The notes beneath the pieces were generated by a model that was given only the letters and a program-made list of their open reading frames with translations, was not told the DNA's origin and ran no database searches. The position numbers and the translations under genes were made by a program. A stretch of 64,000 bases of DNA, taken from the NCBI RefSeq assembly GCF_000235405.2, contig NC_017095.1:620001-684000 (forward strand), read 5' to 3'. The stretch comes from Fervidobacterium pennivorans DSM 9078. GTDB taxonomy: Bacteria; Thermotogota; Thermotogae; Thermotogales; Fervidobacteriaceae. Positions 39,526 through 47,319 of the stretch are shown one piece after another. Position 1 is the first letter of the stretch; every line of letters starts with the position of its first letter.

Positions 39526-39790
39526 GATAGTGTTAACTTGTAGTGATGAAAGAGTGTAAGTGTGAAAAAATGAGATTGATATTACCATTGTGCATTTTCC
39601 AAAGATTCTTGACTACACAAAAACCTTTTGAGCGTTTTTGTATAAGCTGGTGGAACCGCATTTGGGACAGGAGAGTGTTGAGTTGTTCATCTTGGAGAAC
39701 CTCGTTTGTCAAGAGTTGGTTGGAGGGTGTCCCCTCTTTAAAGGACAATGCGGTTTTTGGAAAGTTTCAATACTTTTAGTTAACATTATC
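39526..39790 (-). mobile_element. 265-bp internally deleted IS copy with 8-bp target duplication
   Basis: The ends match the complete IS at 30028-31086 (GATAGTGTTAACTTG at the left, inverted GATAATGTTAAC at the right). The transposase is reduced to its first few codons joined to the C-terminal end, a different deletion from that at 727-1113. The flanks are an exact direct repeat TTTAATAT (39518-39525 and 39791-39798), so this copy moved as a deleted, non-autonomous unit. An AT-rich terminator-downstream site was the target. Confidence 0.88.
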
Positions 39791-39798
39791 TTTAATAT

Positions 39799-40170
39799 TG
39801 CAGGGTTTTTTCATTGAAGATGGAACAAAAAGATTCTTTGAACGGTTTTTACTCTCCTTAGGTCTAATAGATTGTAGTACTACTCAGAGATTGCTTTTTA
39901 AATGTGTCAAAAATTGTTTGCTTTGATTACATGAACGTGAGATGAACTTAAGGCACGGGGAAAGGCCGGGAACCCGGTGAGAGAGATGAAGATTTTTGGC
40001 TTGACATGGGTATCCTTTTGTGTTGGAAAAACGCAGACTCGAAGAGTATATTGCCCCCCCTTGCCAAACCTCCTTTCTCAAGTGGTGGTATTAGCGGGTA
40101 GAGATGTTATCTATGATAAGTTATTGAAAAAACCATCCCAACAGGGGATGGGTTTTTTAAAAAAAAGAGC
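39799..40170. other. gene-poor interval with a GC-rich, possibly structured segment
   Basis: No convincing gene is present; frames here are short, shift at a run of seven Cs (40054-40060) and lack ribosome sites. The segment 39950-39985 (GGCACGGGGAAAGGCCGGG, then ACCCGGTGAGAG) is strikingly GC-rich for this AT-rich genome, which in thermophiles often marks structured RNA. CCGGG and CCCGG form a small stem there. No known riboswitch or ribozyme consensus could be matched. It could equally be an eroded gene. Confidence 0.35.
40131..40165. terminator. bidirectional intrinsic terminator
   Basis: Stem AAACCATCCC and GGGATGGGTTT with a 5-base loop and T tracts on both strands. On the minus strand it follows the stop of the MetH-activation-like gene by a few bases. 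Confidence 0.85.
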
Positions 40171-40746
40171 CTATTTTACAATTCCCGCAATACAAGTCGT
40201 TGTTTTTCTTGGAATCATAAGTCCTGTATCAAGCACTGTGATTTTGTCTGTAACACCAAGTAGTTCGACGTAAGTCTTGTTCACAGTTATGTGCAAATCA
40301 CCGTATCCCGGGGAAAATCTCATTGTTAGCTCGCAGTTGTTACGACTTTTGAAAATCTGTTCAAAAGTGTCATTGAGCTTTTCAATAGCTTCAGAACCCC
40401 AGGCGTCGAGTAACATAGCCTCAAGCGTTGATGTTTGCGAAAGATTTTCGATTTCTTCGTCGAGAGTGTTTCCTAGTGTGGAAATGAAAACCAGGAATGT
40501 ATCGTACTGTTTAAATTTCCCAGGTATTGCAGTTTCCGGAATTTGGTCTTTTTTGAAAACATCCCAGTAAACAAACGGTTTTGCTACTTCTAATCCTTTT
40601 AGATATATCTTGTTTGCAATCTCCAATAACTTTTCATCATCTATAGCCTTTGAATAAATCACACCCGCACGTGCAAGGAAGATTTTTTTGGAAGGCATAT
40701 ATTGATACTTTTCGGGGATAAAGATTTGCAGTTCAACCACCTCCAA
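40171..40746 (-). CDS. vitamin B12-dependent methionine synthase activation-domain protein
   Basis: A 191-aa protein with the hallmarks of the MetH activation domain: residues near YDTFLVFISTLGNTLDEEI, then RFSPGYGDLHITVNK and, at the end, TGLMIPRKTTTCIAGIV, which contact S-adenosylmethionine and reactivate cob(II)alamin. As a free-standing protein it is the usual partner of a split methionine synthase. The start is uncertain: TTG (40746) or GTG (40740) overlaps the best ribosome site (GGAGG), so a non-ATG start just downstream may be used. A bidirectional terminator follows. Confidence 0.85.
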   Translation of the reverse strand: MEVVELQIFIPEKYQYMPSKKIFLARAGVIYSKAIDDEKLLEIANKIYLKGLEVAKPFVYWDVFKKDQIPETAIPGKFKQYDTFLVFISTLGNTLDEEIENLSQTSTLEAMLLDAWGSEAIEKLNDTFEQIFKSRNNCELTMRFSPGYGDLHITVNKTYVELLGVTDKITVLDTGLMIPRKTTTCIAGIVK

Positions 40747-40854
40747 TTGTTTGGTGATAAAATATATTGTAAGATGTTATGTAAGGTTTCTTTGGTTCAT
40801 ATGATATCACAAAGCTTTGCTAAAGTTAAGATACTGTAATAGGAGGTATATCTT

Positions 40855-41310
40855 ATGAATAAACCTATCGGGATTGAAAATCCTGAAGTTTGCAAGATTT
40901 GTGGTGGAAAATGTTGTAAAACATACCCTGGACTTGCGACACCTGAAGATTTTGGGGCACCGGATATTGAAAAATTCAGAGAAAATCTGTTCAAAGCCTT
41001 ATCTTCAGGTAGATGGACAGTTGATTGGGTTAGTCAGGAAGAAGGACTATATTTTGTCCGACCTGCCGTTAAAGGATTTGAGGGTAGTGTGTTTGACCAT
41101 AGATATTCGGGTGAATGCACGTTTTTGACACCAACCGGATGTGAGCTTTCATTTGAAACCCGTCCAGAAAGTTGCAGGATGCTTATCCCAAAAATTGATG
41201 AAAGGTGTGATCCTCAAGGCTACACACGAGCTGTGGTGGCACAGCGCTGGAAGGAATATTATGATATTTTGATTGATGTAGCCATTGATGTAGAAAATTC
41301 CAACTTTTGA
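40855..41310 (+). CDS. YkgJ-type cysteine-cluster protein
   Basis: A 151-aa protein starting after GGAGGTAT. The N-terminal CKICGGKCCKTYPG is the CxxCxxxCC motif of the YkgJ/zinc- or iron-chelating family, followed by CTFLTPTGCELS, RPESCRM and DERCDP, giving eight or more cysteines in the expected places. Members are thought to bind iron-sulfur clusters or zinc and are uncharacterised functionally. It lies 14 bases upstream of a flavodoxin-like gene, suggesting a shared redox role. Confidence 0.82.
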   Translation: MNKPIGIENPEVCKICGGKCCKTYPGLATPEDFGAPDIEKFRENLFKALSSGRWTVDWVSQEEGLYFVRPAVKGFEGSVFDHRYSGECTFLTPTGCELSFETRPESCRMLIPKIDERCDPQGYTRAVVAQRWKEYYDILIDVAIDVENSNF

Positions 41311-41324
41311 AAGGGGGTTAGGGT

Positions 41325-41816
41325 ATGAAGAGCATAGTTATCTTCTATTCTCTTGATGGCCACACGAAGTTTGTTGCCGAGTTATTGGCACAAGAATTAA
41401 CGGCAGATTTAGTTGAACTTGAGTTAGTAAAACCTTTCCCAATGAAAGGGTTCAAGAAATACTTCTGGTGTGGGAAATCCTCGGTCTTCAGAGAAAAACC
41501 TGCACTGAAAACTAAAATTCCAAATCTACAAGAATACGACCTGATAGTAATTGGCACTCCTGTGTGGGCAGGAAATTGCGCCTCACCTATCAATACGCTA
41601 TTGTCTATAATGAGCAATGAGCAAAAACTTCAAGGAAAAAAAGTAGGTATCGTTGTTACAAACGGTGGTGGAACTATCAAAAGATGTGTGAAACAGATAA
41701 AAGAAGCTCTTCAAAACAACGAGTTCTTAGAACCTCTCCATTTCGTTAATCCATCAAAAGAGGATAAAGATGAAATCATCAAAAAGATTCGAGAGTGGGT
41801 CCAAGCCGTAAACTAA
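41325..41816 (+). CDS. flavodoxin-like protein
   Basis: A 163-aa protein with a flavodoxin fold: the FMN phosphate loop region is IFYSLDGHTKFVAELLAQEL, followed by YDLIVIGTPVWAGNCASPI and VVTNGGGTIK at the ring-binding loops. The DGHT loop is a variant of the usual SxTGNT. A central RGK-rich segment (WCGKSSVFREKP) is long for a short-chain flavodoxin. It is probably an electron carrier or FMN-binding reductase. It is co-directional with the cysteine-cluster gene. Confidence 0.85.
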   Translation: MKSIVIFYSLDGHTKFVAELLAQELTADLVELELVKPFPMKGFKKYFWCGKSSVFREKPALKTKIPNLQEYDLIVIGTPVWAGNCASPINTLLSIMSNEQKLQGKKVGIVVTNGGGTIKRCVKQIKEALQNNEFLEPLHFVNPSKEDKDEIIKKIREWVQAVN

Positions 41817-41831
41817 GGGTAGTGTTTGTAG

Positions 41832-42347
41832 TTAACCATTTTGTCTAAGCAAATTCCCATTGCAATCTATAGCTACAACCAATGGAAAATCTTTTACAGT
41901 GATTTCATAAATTGCTTCTGGTCCGAGTTCTTCAAATGCAACGATTTTCCAATCTAAGATTTTTTCCGATAGATATGCAGCACATCCGCTCGGAGCAACT
42001 AAATATGGTGCTCTGTATTTCTTTATAGCCTCTATTGCCTCATGTGTTCTTTCTCCTTTACCAATAGTTGCAATTACACCTTTTGAAAGTGTGTATTCTA
42101 AGAATTTATCCATCCTTTTTGACGTCGTTGGACCTATTACCATCCTACCATTGGAAAATGTAGGACCCGCGTAGAAGATAATCTTACCATATAGAGATAT
42201 TGGCAGTTTGCCTGTTTCTCTTTCTTCTTCGATAATCCTTTTATGCGCTGCATCACGCATTACTAATAGAGTTCCAGAATAGTAAAACGATTCTCCTGCC
42301 TTCAAATTGCGTAAATCGCAGAGAGCAATTTTATCTATTTTATTCAT
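41832..42347 (-). CDS. class I fumarate hydratase/tartrate dehydratase, beta subunit
   Basis: The ATG at 42347 (MNKIDKIALCDLRN) lies within the last codons of the alpha subunit gene. The 171-aa protein has the beta-domain signatures IFYAGPTFSNGRMVIGPTTSKRMDKF, GKGERTHEAIE and APSGCAAYLSEKI. In two-subunit iron-sulfur hydro-lyases this subunit completes the active site with the alpha subunit. Substrate choice between fumarate and tartrate is not decided by sequence here; fumarase is the common assignment in anaerobes. Confidence 0.88.
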   Translation of the reverse strand: MNKIDKIALCDLRNLKAGESFYYSGTLLVMRDAAHKRIIEEERETGKLPISLYGKIIFYAGPTFSNGRMVIGPTTSKRMDKFLEYTLSKGVIATIGKGERTHEAIEAIKKYRAPYLVAPSGCAAYLSEKILDWKIVAFEELGPEAIYEITVKDFPLVVAIDCNGNLLRQNG

Positions 42348-43173
42348 TGATAACCACTCTCCCTGTGCGTGAGAGGTAGCAATCCACACTTATCGCGATG
42401 GGAAGTGTTGCTATGTGAGTAGGATAAGCGTATACCTTAACGCTTTGACAAGTGGGTCCAAAGCCCAGTGCCTGAACGCCGATGTGGAGTTCGTTTATGA
42501 GCGAATGTAGTTTTTGTGCTAAATCATCGTACCTTTCAAGATAAGGCAATTTGGGAAAATATTCATCTGTAAACAAGGCAAACCTTGAGATAAGTATGGC
42601 CATATCAGCTGTCCCACCGATACCTATACCAACGTTGATTGGAGGGCAAGCATTTGGTCCGTTCTTTAAAATATGCTGGACCACGATGTTGATTACATCG
42701 TCCTCAGTAGATGATGGCGGTATCATGTAAAGTGCAGATAAGTTTTCGCTTCCTCCACCTTTGGCAATCATCCAAATTTCTAATCCATCAGAAGTTTCAA
42801 CTTCAAACTCATGAATTATTGCTGGTAAATTATCACCCTTGTTCTTTCTTAAATAAAGTGGATCCAAAACTGTACTTTTTCGGTAGCCATTCTTTTCGTA
42901 AGTATCTTTAACAACTCTGAACAGAGTTTTTTGTAAAGATTCCTCAAGCGACAGGTTGTAAGGTTTAAATACAAAGAACTCAACAATTCCGGTGTCTTGA
43001 CAGAGTGGTATTTTCTTTTCTTTTGCAATCTTTATATTTTCTCTGATTTCATTTGCAAAGGGTCCTGTGTAACTTTCAAAAAGCCGTTGGGTATTCGGAT
43101 TGAGATTTGTGTTGATTTCTTCTAGTTTTTCCTGAACTTTTTCGTATATATTTTGACTTTTGATAATTTTCAT
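42340..43173 (-). CDS. class I fumarate hydratase/tartrate dehydratase, alpha subunit
   Basis: The ATG at 43173 follows AGGAGGAAGGAA, giving a 277-aa protein; the longer upstream frame overlaps the MATE gene. The three cluster-ligating cysteines of the 4Fe-4S hydro-lyase appear as KIPLCQDTGI, NACPPINVGIGIGGTADM and LGFGPTCQSVKVY. It should pair with the overlapping beta subunit to interconvert fumarate and malate, or related acids. The order alpha then beta with an overlap of eight bases indicates coupled translation. Confidence 0.88.
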   Translation of the reverse strand: MKIIKSQNIYEKVQEKLEEINTNLNPNTQRLFESYTGPFANEIRENIKIAKEKKIPLCQDTGIVEFFVFKPYNLSLEESLQKTLFRVVKDTYEKNGYRKSTVLDPLYLRKNKGDNLPAIIHEFEVETSDGLEIWMIAKGGGSENLSALYMIPPSSTEDDVINIVVQHILKNGPNACPPINVGIGIGGTADMAILISRFALFTDEYFPKLPYLERYDDLAQKLHSLINELHIGVQALGFGPTCQSVKVYAYPTHIATLPIAISVDCYLSRTGRVVINE

Positions 43174-43202
43174 ATATTCCTTCCTCCTGAAACTGGATGA
43201 TA

Positions 43203-44573
43203 TCATAGGTGTTCTTCATGAACCTCGGGAATCACCAATTCAACGTTTTCTATTGTGACATTTTTTATCCATTTTTCGCTTTTGATTCTGAAAAGAACGA
43301 TAACGGCTTTCACGATTTCATCAGACAAAGTTAGGAAATAGACCCATGGAAGCGATAGTTTCAATACAAATGCACCAAGGAAAGTAAGAGGAATGCCAAT
43401 AGCCCACAGTGTAAGTGTTTCGAGAATGAATGCAAATTTCGCATCACCACCTGCTCGTAATATACCAACAACCCCAACACCGTTGAAAGATTTTATAGGT
43501 GCTCCGATGACCATAACCCACATGGTTGCGGTAAGCATTCTTTTTGTCACAGGGTCTATCTTAAAAGTTGGAAGTAATAAATAGTATACCCCAATAATTA
43601 CAAGTGCGGATGCCAAACCCATTACGGAGTTAATAATTAACATCCTTCTGCTGAACTTGTGAACCCTATCATATTCAAGCCTCCCAATCATTTTTCCAAC
43701 CATCACAGATGCTGCTATGACCAAACCAAAAGTTATTGTCCAAACGTAGTTTTCAAAGGAAGATAGAATGTTTCTTGCAGCGTAGACACGAACTCCCATA
43801 CGTCCAAAAATAATTCCATATGTAGTCATACCCAAAGACCAGGATATTTCATTCAAAGTTGTGGGCGTTGCAAACTCGAAGAATTTCTTTATAAAATTTC
43901 CGTCAATGTGTGAGAAAGTAAAGCTGTATGGAACTCTTAAAAAGGTTGCACGTATTATCTGATAGATTGGGATAAAAAACCTTGCGATAGTGGTCGCAAC
44001 TGCTATCCCCAGTAATCCAAGTTTCGGAAAGCCCAGTAAGCCGTGAATAAGTGTGTATGCAAGAAAAATTTGCAACGCTGTGCCAAAAATGTAAGATTCC
44101 ATAGGTATCAAGGCAAGCTCAATCCCGCGAAGAAGGGTTCTGAACGATATTTCTAAAGCCAAGCCAAAGTATGATATCGAGATGATTCTAAGAAATGGAA
44201 CAGAATTCTGTATCACAGACTTATCATTTGTGAAAATGGCTGAAAAGAATTCAGGAAAGAAAAAAGTAAAAACGAAGAACGCAAGCGCTATTATTAAGGA
44301 GGAGTAGATCATGAGAGTTGAAGCACGTCTTATACCTTCTTCATCCTTTTTACCCCAGTATTGAGAGACAAAAATAGCTCCTCCGGTATTCAGACCGAAT
44401 AGAAAAAGTATGACGAGGAAAGAACCTTGATTTGCAATCCCGTTTATGGTAACTTGCTTTTCTCCCATTTGTGATAAGAAGATAGTAAGGATGAATGTAC
44501 CCGTGTTAGCAATGAGATTCTCCACTGATACCGGAATGGCTATTTTAAGAATATCTTTGACAGTGTTACTCAT
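43203..44573 (-). CDS. MATE-family efflux transporter
   Basis: A 456-aa protein with 12 predicted spans in the two six-span bundles of the MATE fold. Visible features include the opening ILKIAIPVSVENLIANTGTFILTIFLS, FGLNTGGAIFVSQYWGKKDEEG and the repeated halves. The ATG follows only a weak site. Members extrude cationic compounds using sodium or proton gradients. The gene stop lies 30 bases before the fumarase alpha start, so the three genes might be one transcript, but there is no obvious functional link. Confidence 0.9.
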   Translation of the reverse strand: MSNTVKDILKIAIPVSVENLIANTGTFILTIFLSQMGEKQVTINGIANQGSFLVILFLFGLNTGGAIFVSQYWGKKDEEGIRRASTLMIYSSLIIALAFFVFTFFFPEFFSAIFTNDKSVIQNSVPFLRIISISYFGLALEISFRTLLRGIELALIPMESYIFGTALQIFLAYTLIHGLLGFPKLGLLGIAVATTIARFFIPIYQIIRATFLRVPYSFTFSHIDGNFIKKFFEFATPTTLNEISWSLGMTTYGIIFGRMGVRVYAARNILSSFENYVWTITFGLVIAASVMVGKMIGRLEYDRVHKFSRRMLIINSVMGLASALVIIGVYYLLLPTFKIDPVTKRMLTATMWVMVIGAPIKSFNGVGVVGILRAGGDAKFAFILETLTLWAIGIPLTFLGAFVLKLSLPWVYFLTLSDEIVKAVIVLFRIKSEKWIKNVTIENVELVIPEVHEEHL

Positions 44574-44665
44574 ATGTTATCGTCTCACCCCGCGTGTATA
44601 AATGAGAATTTCTTCATTTTGTTCGAAAAACGAAGTTATCACTTCCTATTTTACCATAGAGAGTG

Positions 44666-44671
44666 TATAAT
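44666..44671 (+). promoter_or_regulatory. probable extended -10 box before the SDR gene
   Basis: TGTATAAT, an extended -10 box, 28 bases before the start codon at 44700 (20 bases before the alternative at 44691). The -35 region is weak. Confidence 0.45.
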
Positions 44672-44699
44672 TCAATGTGAGTGAGGAGGTATGGAGAGA

Positions 44700-45470
44700 A
44701 TGATAAAGAAATATGACCTTGGGGTATACCGGTGGGCACTTGTGACAGGTGCTTCCTCTGGAATTGGCAGAGAATTCGCTTTTCACCTTGCCAAAAGAGG
44801 ACTTAACTTAATACTCACTGGAAGAAACTTGAGAGCGTTGACAGAAACGGCAGATGAGATTCACAAAATCTCGAATTCAAGTGTTGTTATTTTGCAAGCA
44901 GACCTTACGAAAGATTTGGATATGATTCTCGATAATACTTCACGGTTCAATATTGATTTGCTCGTAAATAATGCTGGATTTGGACTTTACGGTGATTTCT
45001 TCAGCAATAGTCTTGATGATTATGTCCAGATGATAGAGTTAAACATCTCTTCGTTAACGAAATTAACTCATTACTACGGAAGTGAAATGGCAAAAAGAGA
45101 ATGTGGTGGGATAATAAATGTCGCATCAGTTGCGGGTTTCTTTCCAATTCCTCATTTGGCAGTGTATGGTGCAACAAAGGCTTATGTTTACAACCTTTCA
45201 ATGAGCTTGTGGGCTGAGTTGAAATCCAAAAATGTTCACGTTTTGTGTGTTGCTCCCGGTCCCACTGAGACAAAGTTTTTCGAAAGGGCAAAGATGGAAA
45301 CTAACGGTAAGTTAATGAAACCTGAACTGGTAGTAGCTGGTGCACTAAGGGCATTCGAAAAGGGTAAGCCCTTATACATTCCAGGCTTTGGTAACAAGAT
45401 GACTTACTATTTTGTCAGGAAGTTTTTTGGTGATAAGTTTATAGCGGAGTTCCTGGCTAAGTATTTTTAA
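44700..45470 (+). CDS. short-chain dehydrogenase/reductase
   Basis: Two in-frame ATGs occur; the one at 44700 is preferred because the first (44691) touches the GAGGAGG site. The roughly 256-aa protein is a classical SDR: TGASSGIGREFA binds the cofactor, NNAGFG follows, and the catalytic Ser is in NVASVAG with YGATKAYVYN giving Tyr and Lys. The remaining sequence resembles the DltE/YqjQ type, whose members reduce unknown ketones or aldehydes. It is 33 bases from the RecB-like gene on the same strand. Confidence 0.88.
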   Translation: MIKKYDLGVYRWALVTGASSGIGREFAFHLAKRGLNLILTGRNLRALTETADEIHKISNSSVVILQADLTKDLDMILDNTSRFNIDLLVNNAGFGLYGDFFSNSLDDYVQMIELNISSLTKLTHYYGSEMAKRECGGIINVASVAGFFPIPHLAVYGATKAYVYNLSMSLWAELKSKNVHVLCVAPGPTETKFFERAKMETNGKLMKPELVVAGALRAFEKGKPLYIPGFGNKMTYYFVRKFFGDKFIAEFLAKYF

Positions 45471-45503
45471 TGTAAGAATACTTAAACCTCGAAGGTGTGA
45501 AAA

Positions 45504-46676
45504 ATGGTAATCTCAAGTAAAGATGTGAAAACCATATACTTTTGTCCAAGAAAGGCAAAGTTTGAAATAAGACACAGGGAAAGAAATAAAAAATCCCTAT
45601 TGTCTGTTTCTAACTTTCAAACAGACGCTTTTGGTTGTATTCTCGTTGCTGAAGTTGACGAAATCGTTTCTGAAAACCCACTTGTCGTGAAGATATTGAA
45701 AACTGGAAAAAAGCTTTCTGAATACCATATGCTTGAAAGTGCGTTCGTTGGATATGTCATTGAGAGCAACGGAAAAAAGTTGGATGCGATAATAATTGAG
45801 AGCCCTTATTACAGTGTTTCTGTTAACTGGAAACCATACGTTAGTAGAATGCTTTCCATGATAGGGAGTTTCTGTGAAACAGATGAATTCAGGGTAATGA
45901 AGACTCACTTATGTCGAACGTGCCCATTTTCTCCAGAATGTTTCAAGGAAATTGTCAATTCAGAAAGTTTAACATTTTTACACGGTGTAAAAGAAAAGAC
46001 CTTAGAGAAATTGAATTCGTATGGTATTAACACATTAAAAGATGTAATAAATATGAACCCAATAGTTGAGCAACTGCTTGGGAAGGAAAAAGCTAAACGG
46101 CTTGCTGTCCAAGCCAAAAGTATCATAGAAAATAGACCTATACTTATTAGACCTGTCCCGAAGATTTCCGAAGGGTTATATCTCGATATTGAAAGTTATA
46201 CTCCGTTAAATTTTGATTATCTTTTTGGAATACTGGATGATGGTGTTTATATACCATTTTTGGCTTCAGACCCAAGTTCAGAGTCCAATGTCTTTAAAGA
46301 AGTTGTTAATTACATTTCCAAGACAAATAAGCCGGTTTACCATTTTCATAACTACGAGATAAATAGGTTTAAAAAACTGGCTCGGAGATATAACGTTGAA
46401 CTGTCCAAAAACTTTTTTAATCGATTTATCGATGTGTACAAGCTGTATATCGACCACGTAGCCCTGCCAGTTCCTTCTTATTCACTCAAGAGTATAGCAA
46501 GGTACTTTGGCTTTAATTGGCGCACGCAGTTAAACGGTCAGCTTGTGGTTCACTCTTACGCAGAATATCTAACAACTGGAGATAAAAGGATACTCCAAGA
46601 GATACTGACCTACAACGAGGACGATGTGAGAGCTACGGAATTTATCTTGAAAAAACTGATAGAAATTATTGCTTGA
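45504..46676 (+). CDS. TM0106-family RecB-like nuclease
   Basis: A 390-aa protein in two halves. The N-terminal half is a Cas4/RecB-like nuclease with a cysteine in YFCPRKAKFEIRHR and three more in CRTCPFSPECF, which may hold an iron-sulfur cluster. The C-terminal half resembles an RNase H-like exonuclease: LYLDIESYTPL, YHFHNYEINRF and a final YNEDDVRATEFIL carry acidic metal ligands. A helix-hairpin-helix-like segment (GVKEKTLEKLNSYGINTLKDV) lies between them. The family is found in thermophiles and actinobacteria and is presumed to act in DNA repair or recombination. Confidence 0.82.
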   Translation: MVISSKDVKTIYFCPRKAKFEIRHRERNKKSLLSVSNFQTDAFGCILVAEVDEIVSENPLVVKILKTGKKLSEYHMLESAFVGYVIESNGKKLDAIIIESPYYSVSVNWKPYVSRMLSMIGSFCETDEFRVMKTHLCRTCPFSPECFKEIVNSESLTFLHGVKEKTLEKLNSYGINTLKDVINMNPIVEQLLGKEKAKRLAVQAKSIIENRPILIRPVPKISEGLYLDIESYTPLNFDYLFGILDDGVYIPFLASDPSSESNVFKEVVNYISKTNKPVYHFHNYEINRFKKLARRYNVELSKNFFNRFIDVYKLYIDHVALPVPSYSLKSIARYFGFNWRTQLNGQLVVHSYAEYLTTGDKRILQEILTYNEDDVRATEFILKKLIEIIA

Positions 46677-46740
46677 TTATAAAAAGATATCTTTGGTTTA
46701 AGAAGTACTAGCAAGGTTCGAAATTCAGTTAAATGAGGTA

Positions 46741-47208
46741 TCAGAAAGAAAGCCCAAGAGAGATGTAGAAATACTGAGGTGAAAAGTTGAATTGGAATTC
46801 CGGATCCCCAAATAGATAAAAGAGTCTTACTCCAGTTTCAGCCGTTAGGAACAAAACATTAAGACCTGCGCCTAATTTACCATAGATACCGAGTGTGCCA
46901 TTTTGCGAAAAGTTCATCACGTTACCGACGGTCGTATAAGCAGCACCACGTACGTATAAAAGCCCAAGTGGCAGCTTCAGGTTCAAACCAAACATCAGCT
47001 CGTTCACATCGAACTGTGATACCATACTAAATTCCTGAGTTTCAAAATCATATGAGCCAACTGGATACATCAGAGTGAGTATTCCTGCATCGAATCTTCC
47101 ATACAAAGCGTAAACCTGGTCTTGCAGATTTTCAGCCTGAACACCTATGAACGAAAATCCTGCCGCTGCCATCACCAAAACAACCATCAGTAACAACTTC
47201 CTCACCAT
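46741..47208 (-). CDS. predicted outer-membrane beta-barrel-like protein
   Basis: A 155-aa protein with a signal peptide (MVRKLLLMVVLVMAAAGFSFIGVQA) and a mature part made of short alternating strands, ending in YFYISLGLSF. A C-terminal phenylalanine on an alternating strand is the classic signal for insertion of outer-membrane barrels, and this group has a toga outer membrane. Eight strands are plausible for its size. It lies downstream of the TM0106-type gene in the opposite direction and after the Liv-type cluster on the same strand, from which it is separated by about 110 bases. Confidence 0.6.
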   Translation of the reverse strand: MVRKLLLMVVLVMAAAGFSFIGVQAENLQDQVYALYGRFDAGILTLMYPVGSYDFETQEFSMVSQFDVNELMFGLNLKLPLGLLYVRGAAYTTVGNVMNFSQNGTLGIYGKLGAGLNVLFLTAETGVRLFYLFGDPEFQFNFSPQYFYISLGLSF

Positions 47209-47319
47209 AGTTCCCTCCCTTTCGTAATTTGATAAAACATAAATGTTCGAAACCTCTCACACGTCTCCAATAGTTTTGACATGTTCACTATCAAAATCGT
47301 TCAAAAATTTTTATGAAAA

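Noticed and set aside
39543-39779. Plus-strand frame across the short IS derivative
   Set aside because: It is the antisense reading of the deleted transposase and continues across the element's end.
39930-40010. Possible cobalamin riboswitch near the MetH-activation-like gene
   Set aside because: A faint GGGAA...GGTG resemblance exists but the box GCCACTG is absent, and the segment lies downstream of that gene, not in its leader.
39884-40081. Minus-strand frame of 65 codons in the gene-poor interval
   Set aside because: TTG start without a site, composition unlike neighbouring proteins, and the alternative start after GGAGG leads into a different, broken frame at the run of seven Cs.
46700-46740. 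GGTTCGAAATTC resembling a tRNA T-loop
   Set aside because: No acceptor, D or anticodon arms can be formed with the neighbouring sequence; the gap is too short.
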